A stretch of 64,000 bases of DNA from Codonopsis lanceolata. Lineage: Eukaryota > Streptophyta > Magnoliopsida > Asterales > Campanulaceae. A program made the translations under genes and the position numbers. This document shows positions 1 through 10,093 of this stretch, one piece after another. Position 1 is the stretch's first letter. Every line of letters starts with the position of its first letter. The stretch is from NCBI GenBank assembly GCA_013146195.2, contig CM028379.1:55873693-55937692 (forward strand). Direction: 5' to 3'. The notes below the pieces were generated by a model. The model had not been told where the DNA came from and ran no database searches. It saw nothing but the letters and a program-made list of their open reading frames with translations.

Positions 1-149
1 ATTTTTCCACCGGTTTGTTATGCTTTGAGTTTATGAGTTCGACATTTTTAATTGTTGAATGTACTTTTATCGAAAGTTTTTTAAATTTTTATGAAGTTTC
101 AGTCTTAATATTTTTATTATGTATTTTTATTAAACAATTAAAAAGTAAA

Positions 150-345
150 AAAATATAATATTGGTCTGGTCCTGGTTCTTATACATCTTTGATTGGTTCT
201 GGATCGGACCAATGTTTTGATTCTCATACATATTGGGTTGGTTCTGGTTCTAAATTTTTTGAGAACCAGACTATTGTTTCTGGTTCCAGTTTTCTCTTTT
301 TTTTTTCTAAAAAACTGAATCAAACCAGACCAAGCTCACCCCTAT
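150..345. repeat. GGTTC-rich degenerate repeat
   Basis: Loose tandem GGTTCTGGTTC-like blocks on plus, ending in the complementary form (AACCAGAC, AATCAAACC). Short reading frames exist on both strands but follow the repeat and match no family I know. Similar AACC/GGTT-rich stretches recur near 8440-8600 and 61330-61640. Treated as noncoding. Confidence 0.4.
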
Positions 346-631
346 TGTATAATCTTTTTACACAACTTCTTACACAAAAAAATATTAAATTTAACATTAT
401 TAAATAAAAACAAAACCCCCCACTCCCCCCCCCCCACACAGCCAAGAAAGTGGCGGCCATCCCCTCATTTTCTCACCTTTCCCTCTACTCCTTGCAGGTG
501 CTTATTTGGGAATTAATTTCCCCTCTCTCTCTTACTTGACATCCAAAAATATATATAATGGAGCATTTTGAGCAACTTTTTCATAGGAAATGGTCTAAGA
601 ATTTAAAAAAAAAAAGACAATGGAGATGCTC
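346..631. mobile_element. Tourist-like MITE, left end indistinct
   Basis: The body closely matches the element at 783-1126: a TATAATCTT..ACACAA block, then ATTAAATTTAACA, a C-rich stretch and TTGACA-like sequence. It ends AATGGAGATGCTC followed by TTA. The left end cannot be separated from the preceding GGTTC repeat. Confidence 0.55.
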
Positions 632-782
632 TTAAGTGAGTTAAAGATTTTCGATAAAGGAAAGGCAAGTATGAGTTCTGACAGCTCTAATAATGTGGCC
701 AATAATTGTGCTAAGAAAAATTGAAGTGCATTAAGTGAGCATCATCGCTGTTGAATTTTTGCATTTCTTAAACTTATTCTTA

Positions 783-1126
783 GAGCATCCACTGTACAAT
801 ATTCTTATACATCTTCTTAGTTTGGTCTTACTGTTATCTACACATTTTTATCTTTTTATCTACTTAAAAATATATCTTTCCATTATATAATCTTCTTAAA
901 TATCTTTTTACACAAAAATATTAAATTTAACATCAACTAACATAAATACAACCCCCCACACACACACACCAAGAGACAGCCGCCCCCTCTCTCCCTAAAG
1001 TCATCTTCTTATTTAAGAAGGAATAATTTTCTCTCTCCTATTTGACAAAATATGAAGATAAACAATGAGAGAAAATTGGTATCTTCCTAATTGGAAGATG
1101 GTTAAAATGATATAATGGTGTTGCTC
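783..1126. mobile_element. Tourist-like (PIF/Harbinger type) MITE
   Basis: A 344-bp element with terminal GAGCATCCACTGT and AATGGTGTTGCTC (imperfect inverted repeats), flanked by TTA at 780-782 and 1127-1129. A 3-bp TTA duplication is the usual PIF/Harbinger signature. No coding capacity. Related copies lie at 346-631, 2221-2527 and about 3228-3311. Confidence 0.7.
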
Positions 1127-1135
1127 TTAGTTAAG

Positions 1136-1214
1136 AATTGTAAAATCGACAATGGGAAATTTTTTTATACTTATTCTTAGAGGAGAAATAAATTTTTTTA
1201 TTATTAGCTAAAAA
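1136..1214 (+). repeat. Direct repeat, copy 1 (about 80 bp)
   Basis: TTGTAAAATCGACAATG through ATTATTAGCTAAAAAT is repeated almost identically at 1798-1876. The intervening 580 bp is AT-rich with no gene visible. The pair could be the ends of a small retroelement or a simple duplication. Confidence 0.6.
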
Positions 1215-1797
1215 TATTTCTTTAGTAAATTATTAATTAATTCATTAGTGGTACTAGTGGTAGGAAGTAACTATGTTATTTTAATTTATGGTTTTAAATT
1301 GGTTTGAATAATACTGCATTGTAATTATTTATCAAAACTATTATTAATAATGGTAGTAAATAATTTATATTGAATCGACTGTTTCATCATTTTATCTTAA
1401 TTCTAAGAGTTTATATTACCGTGGTGAAGATTTAGAACCCAACATGCCAATTACAAATGCAAACAAAAAAAAATTAAATTAAAAAAATGTGAAATCGGAT
1501 ATAAAATAAATTATTCAATATTTGATACTATTATTTTGATATTGTATTTCTTGTAATTTCCTAAATCATATTGAATTATATTAAATGTTATACAATTTGT
1601 TTATAGTAAATGTACTAAAGATATTTGAAAAGTCATTTGAATTTGAAAAGTTGTTGTCAACTTCATTAATTGATTTTCATTTCAAATTCCAAAAAAAATA
1701 TGAGAAATATACAAATTATAAATGTTTCCAAATTTGGTAAGTTATTTTTTGTGGGAACTTTCTATAATTTCTTCCTCTCCTTTTATATATGTATAGA

Positions 1798-1876
1798 TTG
1801 TAAAATCGACAATGAGAAATTTTTTTATACTTATTCTTAGAGGAGAAATAAATTTATTTATTATTAGCTAAAAATA
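1798..1876 (+). repeat. Direct repeat, copy 2 (about 80 bp)
   Basis: Second copy of the block at 1136-1214, differing at a few bases. The sequence after it (1877-2220) is AT-rich and I see no gene in it. Confidence 0.6.
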
Positions 1877-2220
1877 AATCAAAAAGGATATTGTGTTCCC
1901 CACTAGCTACATGTGTTAGGTTTTGGGTAGGGGGGTAAATGAAGATATTTTTTTATTGGAATGTATTAAATTTATTTTTTTTATGTAAAAATATGTGTAA
2001 AAATATTATACGAAAAATTATTTTTAAATGAATAAAAAGATAAAAATATATATGTGACATAGTTGAATTAGCAAGACATCTCATACTTGAAAAATTATTT
2101 ATGTAAGATTCTTTAAAGAAAAAGAGTGTACTGTAGAGTTGACAGTTGACTAGTGTGCAAACCTTGACGAACCGTTTTGAAAAGCTACTGTACTCCATGG
2201 ACCTAAAGGCTGGAGCATGA

Positions 2221-2527
2221 GAGCATTCTCATACAACTTTTTAACTGGATCTTATTATTATTTACATATTTTTCTCTTCTTATCCACTTAAGAATAAATC
2301 TTTCTATTATATAATCTTCTTACACAATTTTTTATACAAAAAATATAAAATTTAACACCATTTCACATAATAAATACAAAACCCCACTCCTCCCCCATAC
2401 ACTCCACCAAAAAGTTAAAATGTCAGCCGTCCCCTCCTCCCCCTCTTCTCACATTCAAACAAGCTCTCTTTCCTATGTCAACTTCCTATTTTGGAAGTAC
2501 AATGTAATCTCTTTCCTATTTGACATT
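2221..2527. mobile_element. Tourist-like MITE, right end lost
   Basis: Begins GAGCATTCTC and follows the same internal order as the 783-1126 element (TATTATATAATCTTCTTACAC, a C-rich block, TTTCCTATTTGACA), but stops at about 2527 where a different element begins. This suggests the second element inserted into or replaced its right end. Confidence 0.55.
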
Positions 2528-3232
2528 GGAGTAGTTCCAGTGGCTAATTTATCAATCTTTTCATAAGCTTATCAACCGGTTGAAAATTTGAAATGGCATT
2601 GGAGAGGATGACGTGTAATCAACCGGTTGTAAATTTACAACCGGTTGAAACATCCACCTCATCTTACTTTATTGACTTTTCTCCCAATTTTCCTACCCTT
2701 TTTTTATACCGTTTTTTTTGTTACCGTTTTTTGTTTTTTTTTTCAAATTTATCCTATAAATTCTCCTATAAATAGATTTGTAAAAAAATAATTACATTCT
2801 TCCAAATTTACATTACTTCTATATTATCTCATTCTCATTAAATTACACAAATTCCTTTTCTCACTTCTTTTGTTATACCTACAGATACACCAAGCTTCAC
2901 ATTTTCTGTATTTTGTTACATCGGTATTTTGAATTACTAATAAATATTTATGAATAAAAATATTTTTTTCAAAGATAAAATTTAAAAATATATAAATTAT
3001 TTTTTGGATATATTATATTTGTTTTAAAAATATTTATGTTTTAAAACGATATATTTATTTTTGAAAATAAATGTATATTGAGAAATAATAAAATATTTAG
3101 TTGTGGGTCCATGCTATAAAGCTTTTATGGGTTTATGTATTGTGGAGAATAGGTTTATAAAGAAAAGGTTTATAAGCTGATGACGTGGCAGTGAGAATAA
3201 ACCTTTTCACAGGTCCATGACTGTGGTTGCCC
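2528..3232. mobile_element. MITE-like element with CAACCGGTTG palindromes
   Basis: The left end GGAGTAGTTCCAGTGG and right end CATGACTGTGGTTGCCC form weak inverted ends of the GGGCAACCACAG type. Three perfect 10-bp palindromes CAACCGGTTG lie at 2573-2582, 2620-2629 and 2638-2647. The rest is T-rich with no coding signal. The class (hAT or other) is not certain. Confidence 0.45.
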
Positions 3233-3803
3233 TTATATAAATGATTTCACCATTGTCAAATTCCTACTTTTTAATAAGAAGTCCACTAAATTCCTACAAT
3301 GGAGTTGCTCTGACACTTAAAAGAGTTAACTCCATTTAATGGTTTCTTATCTCTCACCAATAAACATCAAATAGGGACACCATTGTTTGCTTGGGAGAGA
3401 AATATGACAAAGTCTAGTCTAGCTTAAAAAATACAGCATTAATCAACCTAACTTATCTAACATAAAATTATCCAACCCACTTTCATAATCGTACAGGTTT
3501 ATAAAATTTTGGTATGTTCGTTGCTAAGCCTAAGACTATTATGCAACTGATCTCTGTTTGCTTTGAAAAATTAATTGAGAGATGAGTTTTTTGGTTGATG
3601 ATGTGAGTGACTCATAAAAGACATAAAAGAAACATTTTTAAAAGTTCACCGTTGGAGATGCGGTTAACTGGTTTCTAATGCAATCAATTGTTCGAGATAC
3701 TTGTATAAACCCTTTGATGTCTTATTGGTTGCCTTGTTTGAGTACTAGTTTGGGAGACATTTAGGTTAGTCCCATCTCGATAATTTTCAATCGCTTACGC
3801 ACT
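3233..3803. other. Noncoding AT-rich stretch with a Tourist-like remnant
   Basis: Positions about 3228-3311 end ACAATGGAGTTGCTC, matching the right end of the Tourist-like family. After that, to 3803, I see no gene, splice-supported exon or clear repeat. Confidence 0.4.
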
Positions 3804-3825
3804 TATATATATATATATATATATT
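3804..3825. repeat. (AT)n microsatellite
   Basis: Uninterrupted TA/AT dinucleotides. Confidence 0.9.
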
Positions 3826-3828
3826 TTT

Positions 3829-4122
3829 TTGTGAAAAAAATGGCACATCATGTATCGCGATGGATAAAAACTTTTTATCACGATACACAAAATAATTCTA
3901 TGCATCGCGATGCATGGTTTTGTGAATCGCAATACATTAAGTGCTCTCTTTCGGTTACGAAAAAATATAAGGGTGTAAAACGATTGAAAACTTCGAAAAA
4001 TGCAATGCATCATTTTTACATTCGAAAAAACAATGGATAAAGTGTTTTTTTATCGGTTACGAAAAAATATAGGGGTATAAAGCGATTGAAAACTTCGAAA
4101 AACACAATGCATCATTTGTACA
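3829..4122. repeat. CATCGCGATG-type palindromic repeat region, left part
   Basis: Variants of ATGCATCGCGATGCAT alternate with a longer unit (TCGGTTACGAAAAAATATA..AAAGCGATTGAAAACTTCGAAAA) that occurs at about 3949 and 4051, and again at about 4918 beyond the hAT insertion. A short open frame follows the repeat and is not convincing as a gene. Confidence 0.6.
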
Positions 4123-4866
4123 CAGTGGCGGACGCATGAATTTTTCCAACTGGGTGCACAAATTTAATAAAGTTACAAATCATAATTGTCCCCCACCCGT
4201 TTTCATAATTTGAAAACATTTAATTACATCATCATTTGTAACGTTCCTAAGCAAATATTTTTTAATAAAACATTCAAGACAATCATTTATAAATTGATCA
4301 AAAATTTGGTTTCCGTTTAAAAAAATTCTCCATAATCACTAAAACCAAATTCCTTCAAATCAACCACAATTTGGAAATCTACACAAATAAAAAAAATTCT
4401 CATAAATCAACTACTTCAACCCCCAAATTAAAATGCTTTAATTTCAGATTAAATAAATATACATTTCCCACCAAGATATTGAACAGACAAATTTAGGAAA
4501 TAAAACAATATTATCATAATATCAATATATCATATATCACAAATTCATAAATCACTTTTTTTTTTTTTACAAATTCATAAATCACAATTCACAACAATTA
4601 CATAAATTAAATACTCAATTAGGGCTATTTCAAAATTATGATTATTTCAAATTAGGGCTATTTTAAAATAAGGGTTATTAATTTTTTTAAAAATATGATT
4701 ATAATTTGTTTTTTATTTAGGTGGGGGCAAATTGTAGATATTTGATTCAAGTGGGGGCAAAATGTACAATATAAAATATTATTATTTTTTAAGAAAAAAT
4801 TCATTCACAGAAAAACCCCAAGTGGGGGGAACTGCCCCCATAACCTTTAGCATGTGTCCGCCACTG
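4123..4866. mobile_element. hAT-type MITE with perfect 8-bp target duplication
   Basis: A 744-bp element starting CAGTGGCGGACGCATG and ending CATGTGTCCGCCACTG, so the termini are inverted repeats. Identical 8-bp TTTGTACA flanks both ends (4115-4122 and 4867-4874). An 8-bp duplication with CAGTGGCGGA-like ends fits hAT. The interior is AT-rich with GTGGGGGCAAA motifs near the right end and no transposase. Confidence 0.85.
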
Positions 4867-4874
4867 TTTGTACA

Positions 4875-5000
4875 TCACATGATATTATTTTGTGCATCGC
4901 AATACATGAAGTGCTCTCTTTCGGTTACGAAAAAATATAGGGATATAAAGCGATTGAAAACTTTGAAAATAATTCCTAATAGTTTCACATATTATTAAGT
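4875..5000. repeat. CATCGCGATG-type repeat region, right part
   Basis: Continues the repeat interrupted by the hAT element: GTGCATCGCAATACATG, then the CTCTCTTTCGGTTACG unit. Before the insertion this was contiguous with 3829-4122. Confidence 0.6.
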
Positions 5001-5311
5001 ATTGTTTTGGATCAATGCGAAAGCAACCCCAAAATGACTTCACTCAATCTAGCACTTCGTAGGTCGTTGACGCTCAATGCTTCGCTTGTCTTTGATCTAA
5101 AGAAAACAAATAGAACGGGGTGAGCCGAAACTCAGTAGGATTCATGTGTACTTATATATGTCATGTGTGTATGCAACATAAAAGCATGCCATGTACCTTA
5201 GCGATGCATACACAAGAAAATCATAATTTCCACAAACTATAAGAAAAAATTCACATATTACATAATTAATAGCTCACATGAAGATAAGTATTCACATGAA
5301 GATAAGTAGTA

Positions 5312-5569
5312 CTCCCTCCGTCCCTAAATTATTGTCCTGGTTGATCCGGCGCACAAATTAAGAAAAAACAATTGACTTGATTATTTATATTGGTTTAATG
5401 TGTAGTTTCCTTTAAAGCCCATGTGTATGTGACCCATAATTAAAGTAAAGTGAAAAAGTAAGGGTAAAGTGGTAAAAGTGATGTTCTAAAAAGGTAAGTT
5501 TCAAAGTGGACAATTATTTTGGGACGGACGAAAAAGGAAAGGAGGACGATAATTTAGGGACGGAGGGAG
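5312..5569. mobile_element. Stowaway-type (Tc1/Mariner) MITE
   Basis: A 258-bp element with CTCCCTCCGTCCCTAAAT and ATTTAGGGACGGAGGGAG termini and TA on each side (5310-5311, 5570-5571). The interior (TTGACTTGATTATTTATATT) is shared with copies at 18619, 18933 and 39283. Confidence 0.9.
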
Positions 5570-5571
5570 TA

Positions 5572-6499
5572 TACCGGATTGAGATACATCTCCAACCAAC
5601 CGCAAACCCCGTAGACCGCTTGTTATCTCGAACACAATCATAGATGGTTACTCACAATGTCCCAGGAATTCGAACACGGGCCAGGTCCCTACAACTCCGA
5701 CAATCGTGATCGACAAAGCTACTATCTAAAAACCAACCACCGCCTAATTTAAACCTCGGCATGACCGTGAGTCCCTACAACTCCGACAATCGTGATCGAC
5801 AAAGCTACTATCTAAAAACCAACCACCAGCTAATTTAAACCTCAGTCATGACCGTGAGACTAAGGGCTTGAGAGCCCAATTAAACTCGGCTACTAACCGA
5901 TACTGCACTTCTTGTTAGAGGGTCGTTTGATGCTCAACATAATCACAAGGTGTTACTCATATTATTAAGTATTGGTTTGGATTGAGTGGAAAAGAGATAT
6001 AAAGAAGTTTACTCGTCAGTAATGCACCTTGAAGGATAAGTTACATATGTAGTTACATATGTACGTCCAGTTTCAAAATTATCTCTATCTATGAAGGATA
6101 AGTTGTTTTCTACGAATTAATTAATGTATGGACTAAAATAATTTTATACCTAATAAATCATCCATCATTTAATTAAAATTAAACAAATAAATTTGTCATG
6201 TGTTAATCAGTTTCATGAATCTTGACCCATAATAGCCCCACATTTAATAAATAAATCAACGTGAATTAAGATCAAACAAGTAAATTTGTCATGCAAATTG
6301 TTGTTTTAAATTTTCTTTTATCCGTCCTTAAAAAACTAATCAAGTTTGTAAACTTTCATTTTTCTAGAAAAATATTTTTATTATTTTATCCTTACTTTTT
6401 TTTTCTTTTCTGCATGCACAAATGCTTTAAGAAAACTAAATATTATACATATATTAATGATCAAATTAATTCATTTTTTAAATCCGCTCCAAAATACAT
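5572..6499. repeat. Noncoding stretch with an 86-bp tandem duplication
   Basis: TCCCTACAACTCCGACAATC..GACCGTGAG occurs at 5686 and again at 5772, a period of 86 bp, two copies with a few changes. The surrounding 5000-5950 sequence has a fairly high GC content and looks like retroelement LTR debris. The rest, to 6499, is AT-rich with no gene seen. Confidence 0.55.
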
Positions 6500-6522
6500 G
6501 ATAATTTAGGGACAGAGAGAGT
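6500..6522. mobile_element. Orphan Stowaway right end
   Basis: GATAATTTAGGGACAGAGAG followed by AGTA matches the right terminus of the Stowaway copies. No matching left end was found upstream, so this is a degraded or truncated copy. Confidence 0.5.
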
Positions 6523-6696
6523 ATTATACATTGGATATCGGTGACTGTAATATTACTAATTGGCTTAAATTCAGTGATGTATGGAACACAAAAAATATGC
6601 ATGACTTTTAAAACAAAAACGCTTTAATTGATTATGAAGTGTACTTTTTAGTATTTTTATTTTGATTTTTGTTATAACTTTTATTTGATTAATAGA

Positions 6697-7008
6697 ATGT
6701 TTGCTAACTACTTTTGGGGATCCATTGAGGGTAAGGCTAAATCGCACTGGATTGCGTGGGACAGGTGTTGCAGACCTTATATTCGTATCTCTTAGCTTTT
6801 GTTTGATGGCTTGGTCGAATCCTAGATTTAATTTATTTTTTCTTAATTTCTTTTTTGCTTGTAATATTATGTTTCTTCTTTTCGAGGTTAGACTCCTTTG
6901 TCCTTCCATCTATAAGGACAAGGCTGGTTGTCCCCCCTCAAGCTTGTATTCTTTTTCATTATTAATAAATCTAGCAGGGTGCCGCTCCTGTTTCTCTAAA
7001 AAAAAAAT
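6697..7008 (+). mobile_element. 5'-truncated L1-type LINE, 3' end with poly(A)
   Basis: From about 6699 the plus strand encodes FANYFWGSIEGKAKSHWIAW and then DRCCRP. This resembles the conserved FWWGS..K.HWVSW..CRPK segment near the end of plant L1 ORF2 reverse transcriptases. A stop follows, then 3'-UTR-like sequence (CATTATTAATAAATCTAGCA) and a terminal A9-A10 tract at about 6999-7008. TTGATT-like sequence occurs just before the fragment (about 6685) and just after the A tract, a possible target duplication. The element is dead; only the last part of ORF2 remains. Confidence 0.7.
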
Positions 7009-7172
7009 TGATTTAGTATTACATAAAACAAAAAAATATGTATCGAGGGAAGGTTGTTACTTGTTACATCTCGAAATATAATTTTTCCTCTTTCACACAC
7101 TCATTAATACAACTATGTAGATGCAAGTAAATGCTTCTAGCAAGTTCAAAACAGATTACTCAACAAATATTA

Positions 7173-7899
7173 GGTTCCGTTTGTTTAATGGAAAATGATT
7201 TCTGGAAAACGTTTTTTTTTAATTTTCTGGTGTTTGGTAACCTTAGGAAAATGTAGTCAACGTAAAAGCTTTTCCGAGTCAACGGAAAATGAAGTCTTCT
7301 TTTCTGGAAAATGACTTACGGATTCATTTTCCGTAAGTCATTTTCCAAAAGTTCGAGCACCTCTCCACCCTTTCCACAAGTACACATTCACTCAACAAAT
7401 AAATATATTTAGAAATATAAATGGAGTTTGTGCACACTATTTATAAAATTTAATTTTAATAAATACTCACTACGTCCTAAAATTAGTGTCAAGTATATTA
7501 TTTAGGGACGCCCCAAATATTGTTCATTTTCATTTTTAAAATGTTTTTTTTTTCATATCAATTGTCAATTTTTTTATTTGTATTTTTAAGATTGAAAAAA
7601 GATGGACCTTATTGATTTGACACGACTAATGATAAATTGAGGTTACCGATGGAAAAATACTTAAATCTCAACACTATCTTATATTCAATATGAGCATTAA
7701 TATTAGAATATATTTTTGTATTTATTTATATATTGTTTTCCGTAGCATTTTCCGTATGTTTGTCAAACACCCGAAAATGTTTTTCGGCATATTTTCAAAA
7801 GATTTACCAAACACCTGAAAACGAAATCTTTTCATTTTCTAGAAATCGTTTTCCGGAAATCATTTTATGGAAATCATTTTCCGTAAAACAAACGAAACC
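7173..7899. mobile_element. Tourist-type MITE with TTA target duplication
   Basis: A 727-bp element with termini GGTTCCGTTTGTTT and AAACAAACGAAACC flanked by TTA (7170-7172, 7900-7902). Subterminal GGAAAATGATTTCTGGAAAACG and its complement extend the inverted repeats. The interior repeats the TTTTCCGTA/ACGGAAAATG motif, and around 7470-7510 it holds a degenerate CTCACTACGTCCTAAAAT block that may be an older nested MITE end. No coding sequence. Confidence 0.8.
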
Positions 7900-8084
7900 T
7901 TAGTCACCTTCAACAATTAAAAAATTGAGGTAGCATGACACCTAGCTATTAAAAAGTTATTTAATACCATCTGTTTTTTTTAAAAAATAGTATTTTTTTG
8001 TTTGTCCCGAAAGAAAATATTTCGATATTTAAAATAAGATAACATATAGTGTAATTTTTTGAAGGTACAAACATGTAATAATAC

Positions 8085-8260
8085 TACAAATATTGTGATG
8101 CATGATTTTAAATCGCGATGCATGATTATGAGCATCACGATGTATAATTTGTGCATCGCGATGCATGATTTTGAATCACAATACATGAATTTAAATTGCA
8201 ATGCCCGATTGTGCATTGCGGTGTATGATTTTGAATTGCGATATATGACGTTCCTTTTCG
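8085..8260. repeat. ATGCATGATTTTGAATCGCG repeat cluster
   Basis: Six to eight imperfect units alternate CGATGCATGATT with TTGAATCGCGATG, similar in character to the CATCGCGATG repeats at 3829-5000. Overlapping open frames on both strands come from the repeat periodicity and are not genes. Confidence 0.65.
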
Positions 8261-9669
8261 CGCGTGTGTTTGATTCATTAAGGGGATAGTCGATATTTTA
8301 GCCACAAAAGTTTTTTTTTTCCGGTGTAAAAAAATTATCAGAGAAAAAAGCGGTTGGAAGACTTTCAAAAAGGACTGGCCCGAATTTCACCTTAAAAGTT
8401 TGACTTATCAGACGAGACAATTTTTAGAGCCAGTCTGGTTTAAGTAGCGATATAAGTGGTTCGATTTGATTCAGTTTGGGCCTAAACCATAAACAAAACC
8501 ACCCCTATCGATTCTAAATTTTCTCAAACTGAATCGAACTGTGTGAAGTCTGGAACCAAAAGCCACCCAATTTTGTTTGGTTTTTTGGTTTCAAATAAGC
8601 TTTAGTTCATAACACAACACTCATCCGTTCTCTCTCTCTCTCTCTCTCTTAACTACCAAGAATCACACCAAACAACAACTAACTCAACAACAATAACAAC
8701 AAAAAACTAAAACTTCCTTTCTCTGGAAGCTGACAGTGGAAGCACACCGTAAATAGCTTAAGTCAAGGCTTACCGGGTTAAGAAATTCATACTCCCAAGG
8801 TTTTTCTTCCCTTCAATTTTGTAAACATTTTATTTCCTGTCAAACATGTAAATAAAATATTCTATTACGTGCATGCATATATGTTGATTCTCGTTTTTTT
8901 TCGTTTTAATATATTTGTCTGTATAAAAATTGTAAATATGTAGATTTGTTGTTTTGTTTAGTTCACAGTACATATATATATGCCTTAGTTCGGTTTGTTT
9001 TGTTTGCTTTGATAATTAGGTCAACATGCTTATTTTAAAAATTTTACAAATTAGTGAGTATAGTTGTTTTACATTCATTTTTTTAGTTTTTTTTATAAAA
9101 ATTTTGGAATTTTCTTCTTTTCAAAACAAAGTTTAAATTTTTAGAAGATAATCACGGTTGAGTTTTTTTTGTAAATTGTTATAACATATGTTAAAAAGAC
9201 TTTTTGATTTTATTTCATACGGTCATTTTTTAATTATTTTATTCAAATCAATTAATTTTGTTAATAATAAAAATGTTAATATTTTATATCATCGACCCGT
9301 TTGACTGAAACACATATATGTTTTTTTGGACTGAACTTAGAAACTGAGCATACGTAGCAACCTTTTGAGACCGAAAGGTGGAGTTGGGTACCTAACCTCT
9401 TTTCAACTCGTAACTTAGCATCATACCTTAGAATCTAGGTTTTCTCCTGTTTCCTTTATAAACGAGGGTGGCGACTCTTTTTATATTTTTGAAGAAACGT
9501 TGTAATAGAATCGTTCTTACACAATGTTTTTCAAGAAGAGTTGTAATAGGGTCGTTTTTAATAAATTATGAAGTAATTTATTTTCATCTCCCCCTATTAG
9601 TCCTCTTTAGCGGCACCAAATCCCGCCCCTTTCCATCTATATTGATAAAATTTTAAAAAGTCACAAAAA
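8261..9669. other. Noncoding stretch with (CT)n and possible LTR debris
   Basis: Contains a (CT)n microsatellite at about 8627-8650 and an AACC/GGTT-rich segment at 8440-8600. At 9360-9480 the GACCGAAAGGTGGAGTTGGG and AACGAGGGTGGCGACTC motifs recall the ends of gypsy-type retroelements. No reading frame with recognisable homology was found. Confidence 0.4.
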
Positions 9670-10093
9670 TTGAAACTACCCCCGGCACCCCACCCCCCAA
9701 AGTCCTTAAAAACATTCAAATTACTGCCAATAAATCACCCAAAGCCGAAATCCCCAATTCAATTATCTGCTCTTCATCTAAAATCTCCAAATTTCTCTCT
9801 CCCTCTACACCCCAAATCACCGAATTCCGAAATTCCCAAATCCTCTTCACTCAACCTCCGGCGCTCCATGGATGACATTAGGTGTCGTGTTGCCGTTACA
9901 TTTCCCTACCACTTCTTTGACGCCGTCGTTTGAATGCTTGCCATCTCTTAGGTCTCCGTATGGGCTATTATCTCCAAGCTCGTTGTTTACGACGGCGAAT
10001 CAGTTTGGCTTTCAACAGTTCCCTATTTCACTGACACCTCAGGTATCGTATCAAGTCCTCGGTGGAAGTCAATGGAATTCTCCAAAAGGGTAA
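9670..10093 (+). other. Unrecognised leader-like and short coding-like segment
   Basis: A C-rich, UTR-like block (9670-9860) is followed by a frame from 9872 that translates as MTLGVVLPLHFPTTSLTPSF and on to NQFGFQQFPISLTPQVSYQ, ending at 10093 in GGG-TAA-AG. The F/Q/P-rich composition resembles the variable N-termini of some plant transposon-associated or trihelix-like proteins, but there is no firm match. The alternative is the first exon of a lost gene. Confidence 0.25.

Noticed and set aside
6050..6500. A full Stowaway element ending at 6522
   Set aside because: The right terminus is clear but no matching CTCCCTCC left end or shared interior is present upstream.
8059..8368. Overlapping frames with repeated Met-His-Asp/Cys-Ile text
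   Set aside because: Produced by the ATGCATGATT/CGCGATG repeat periodicity on both strands.
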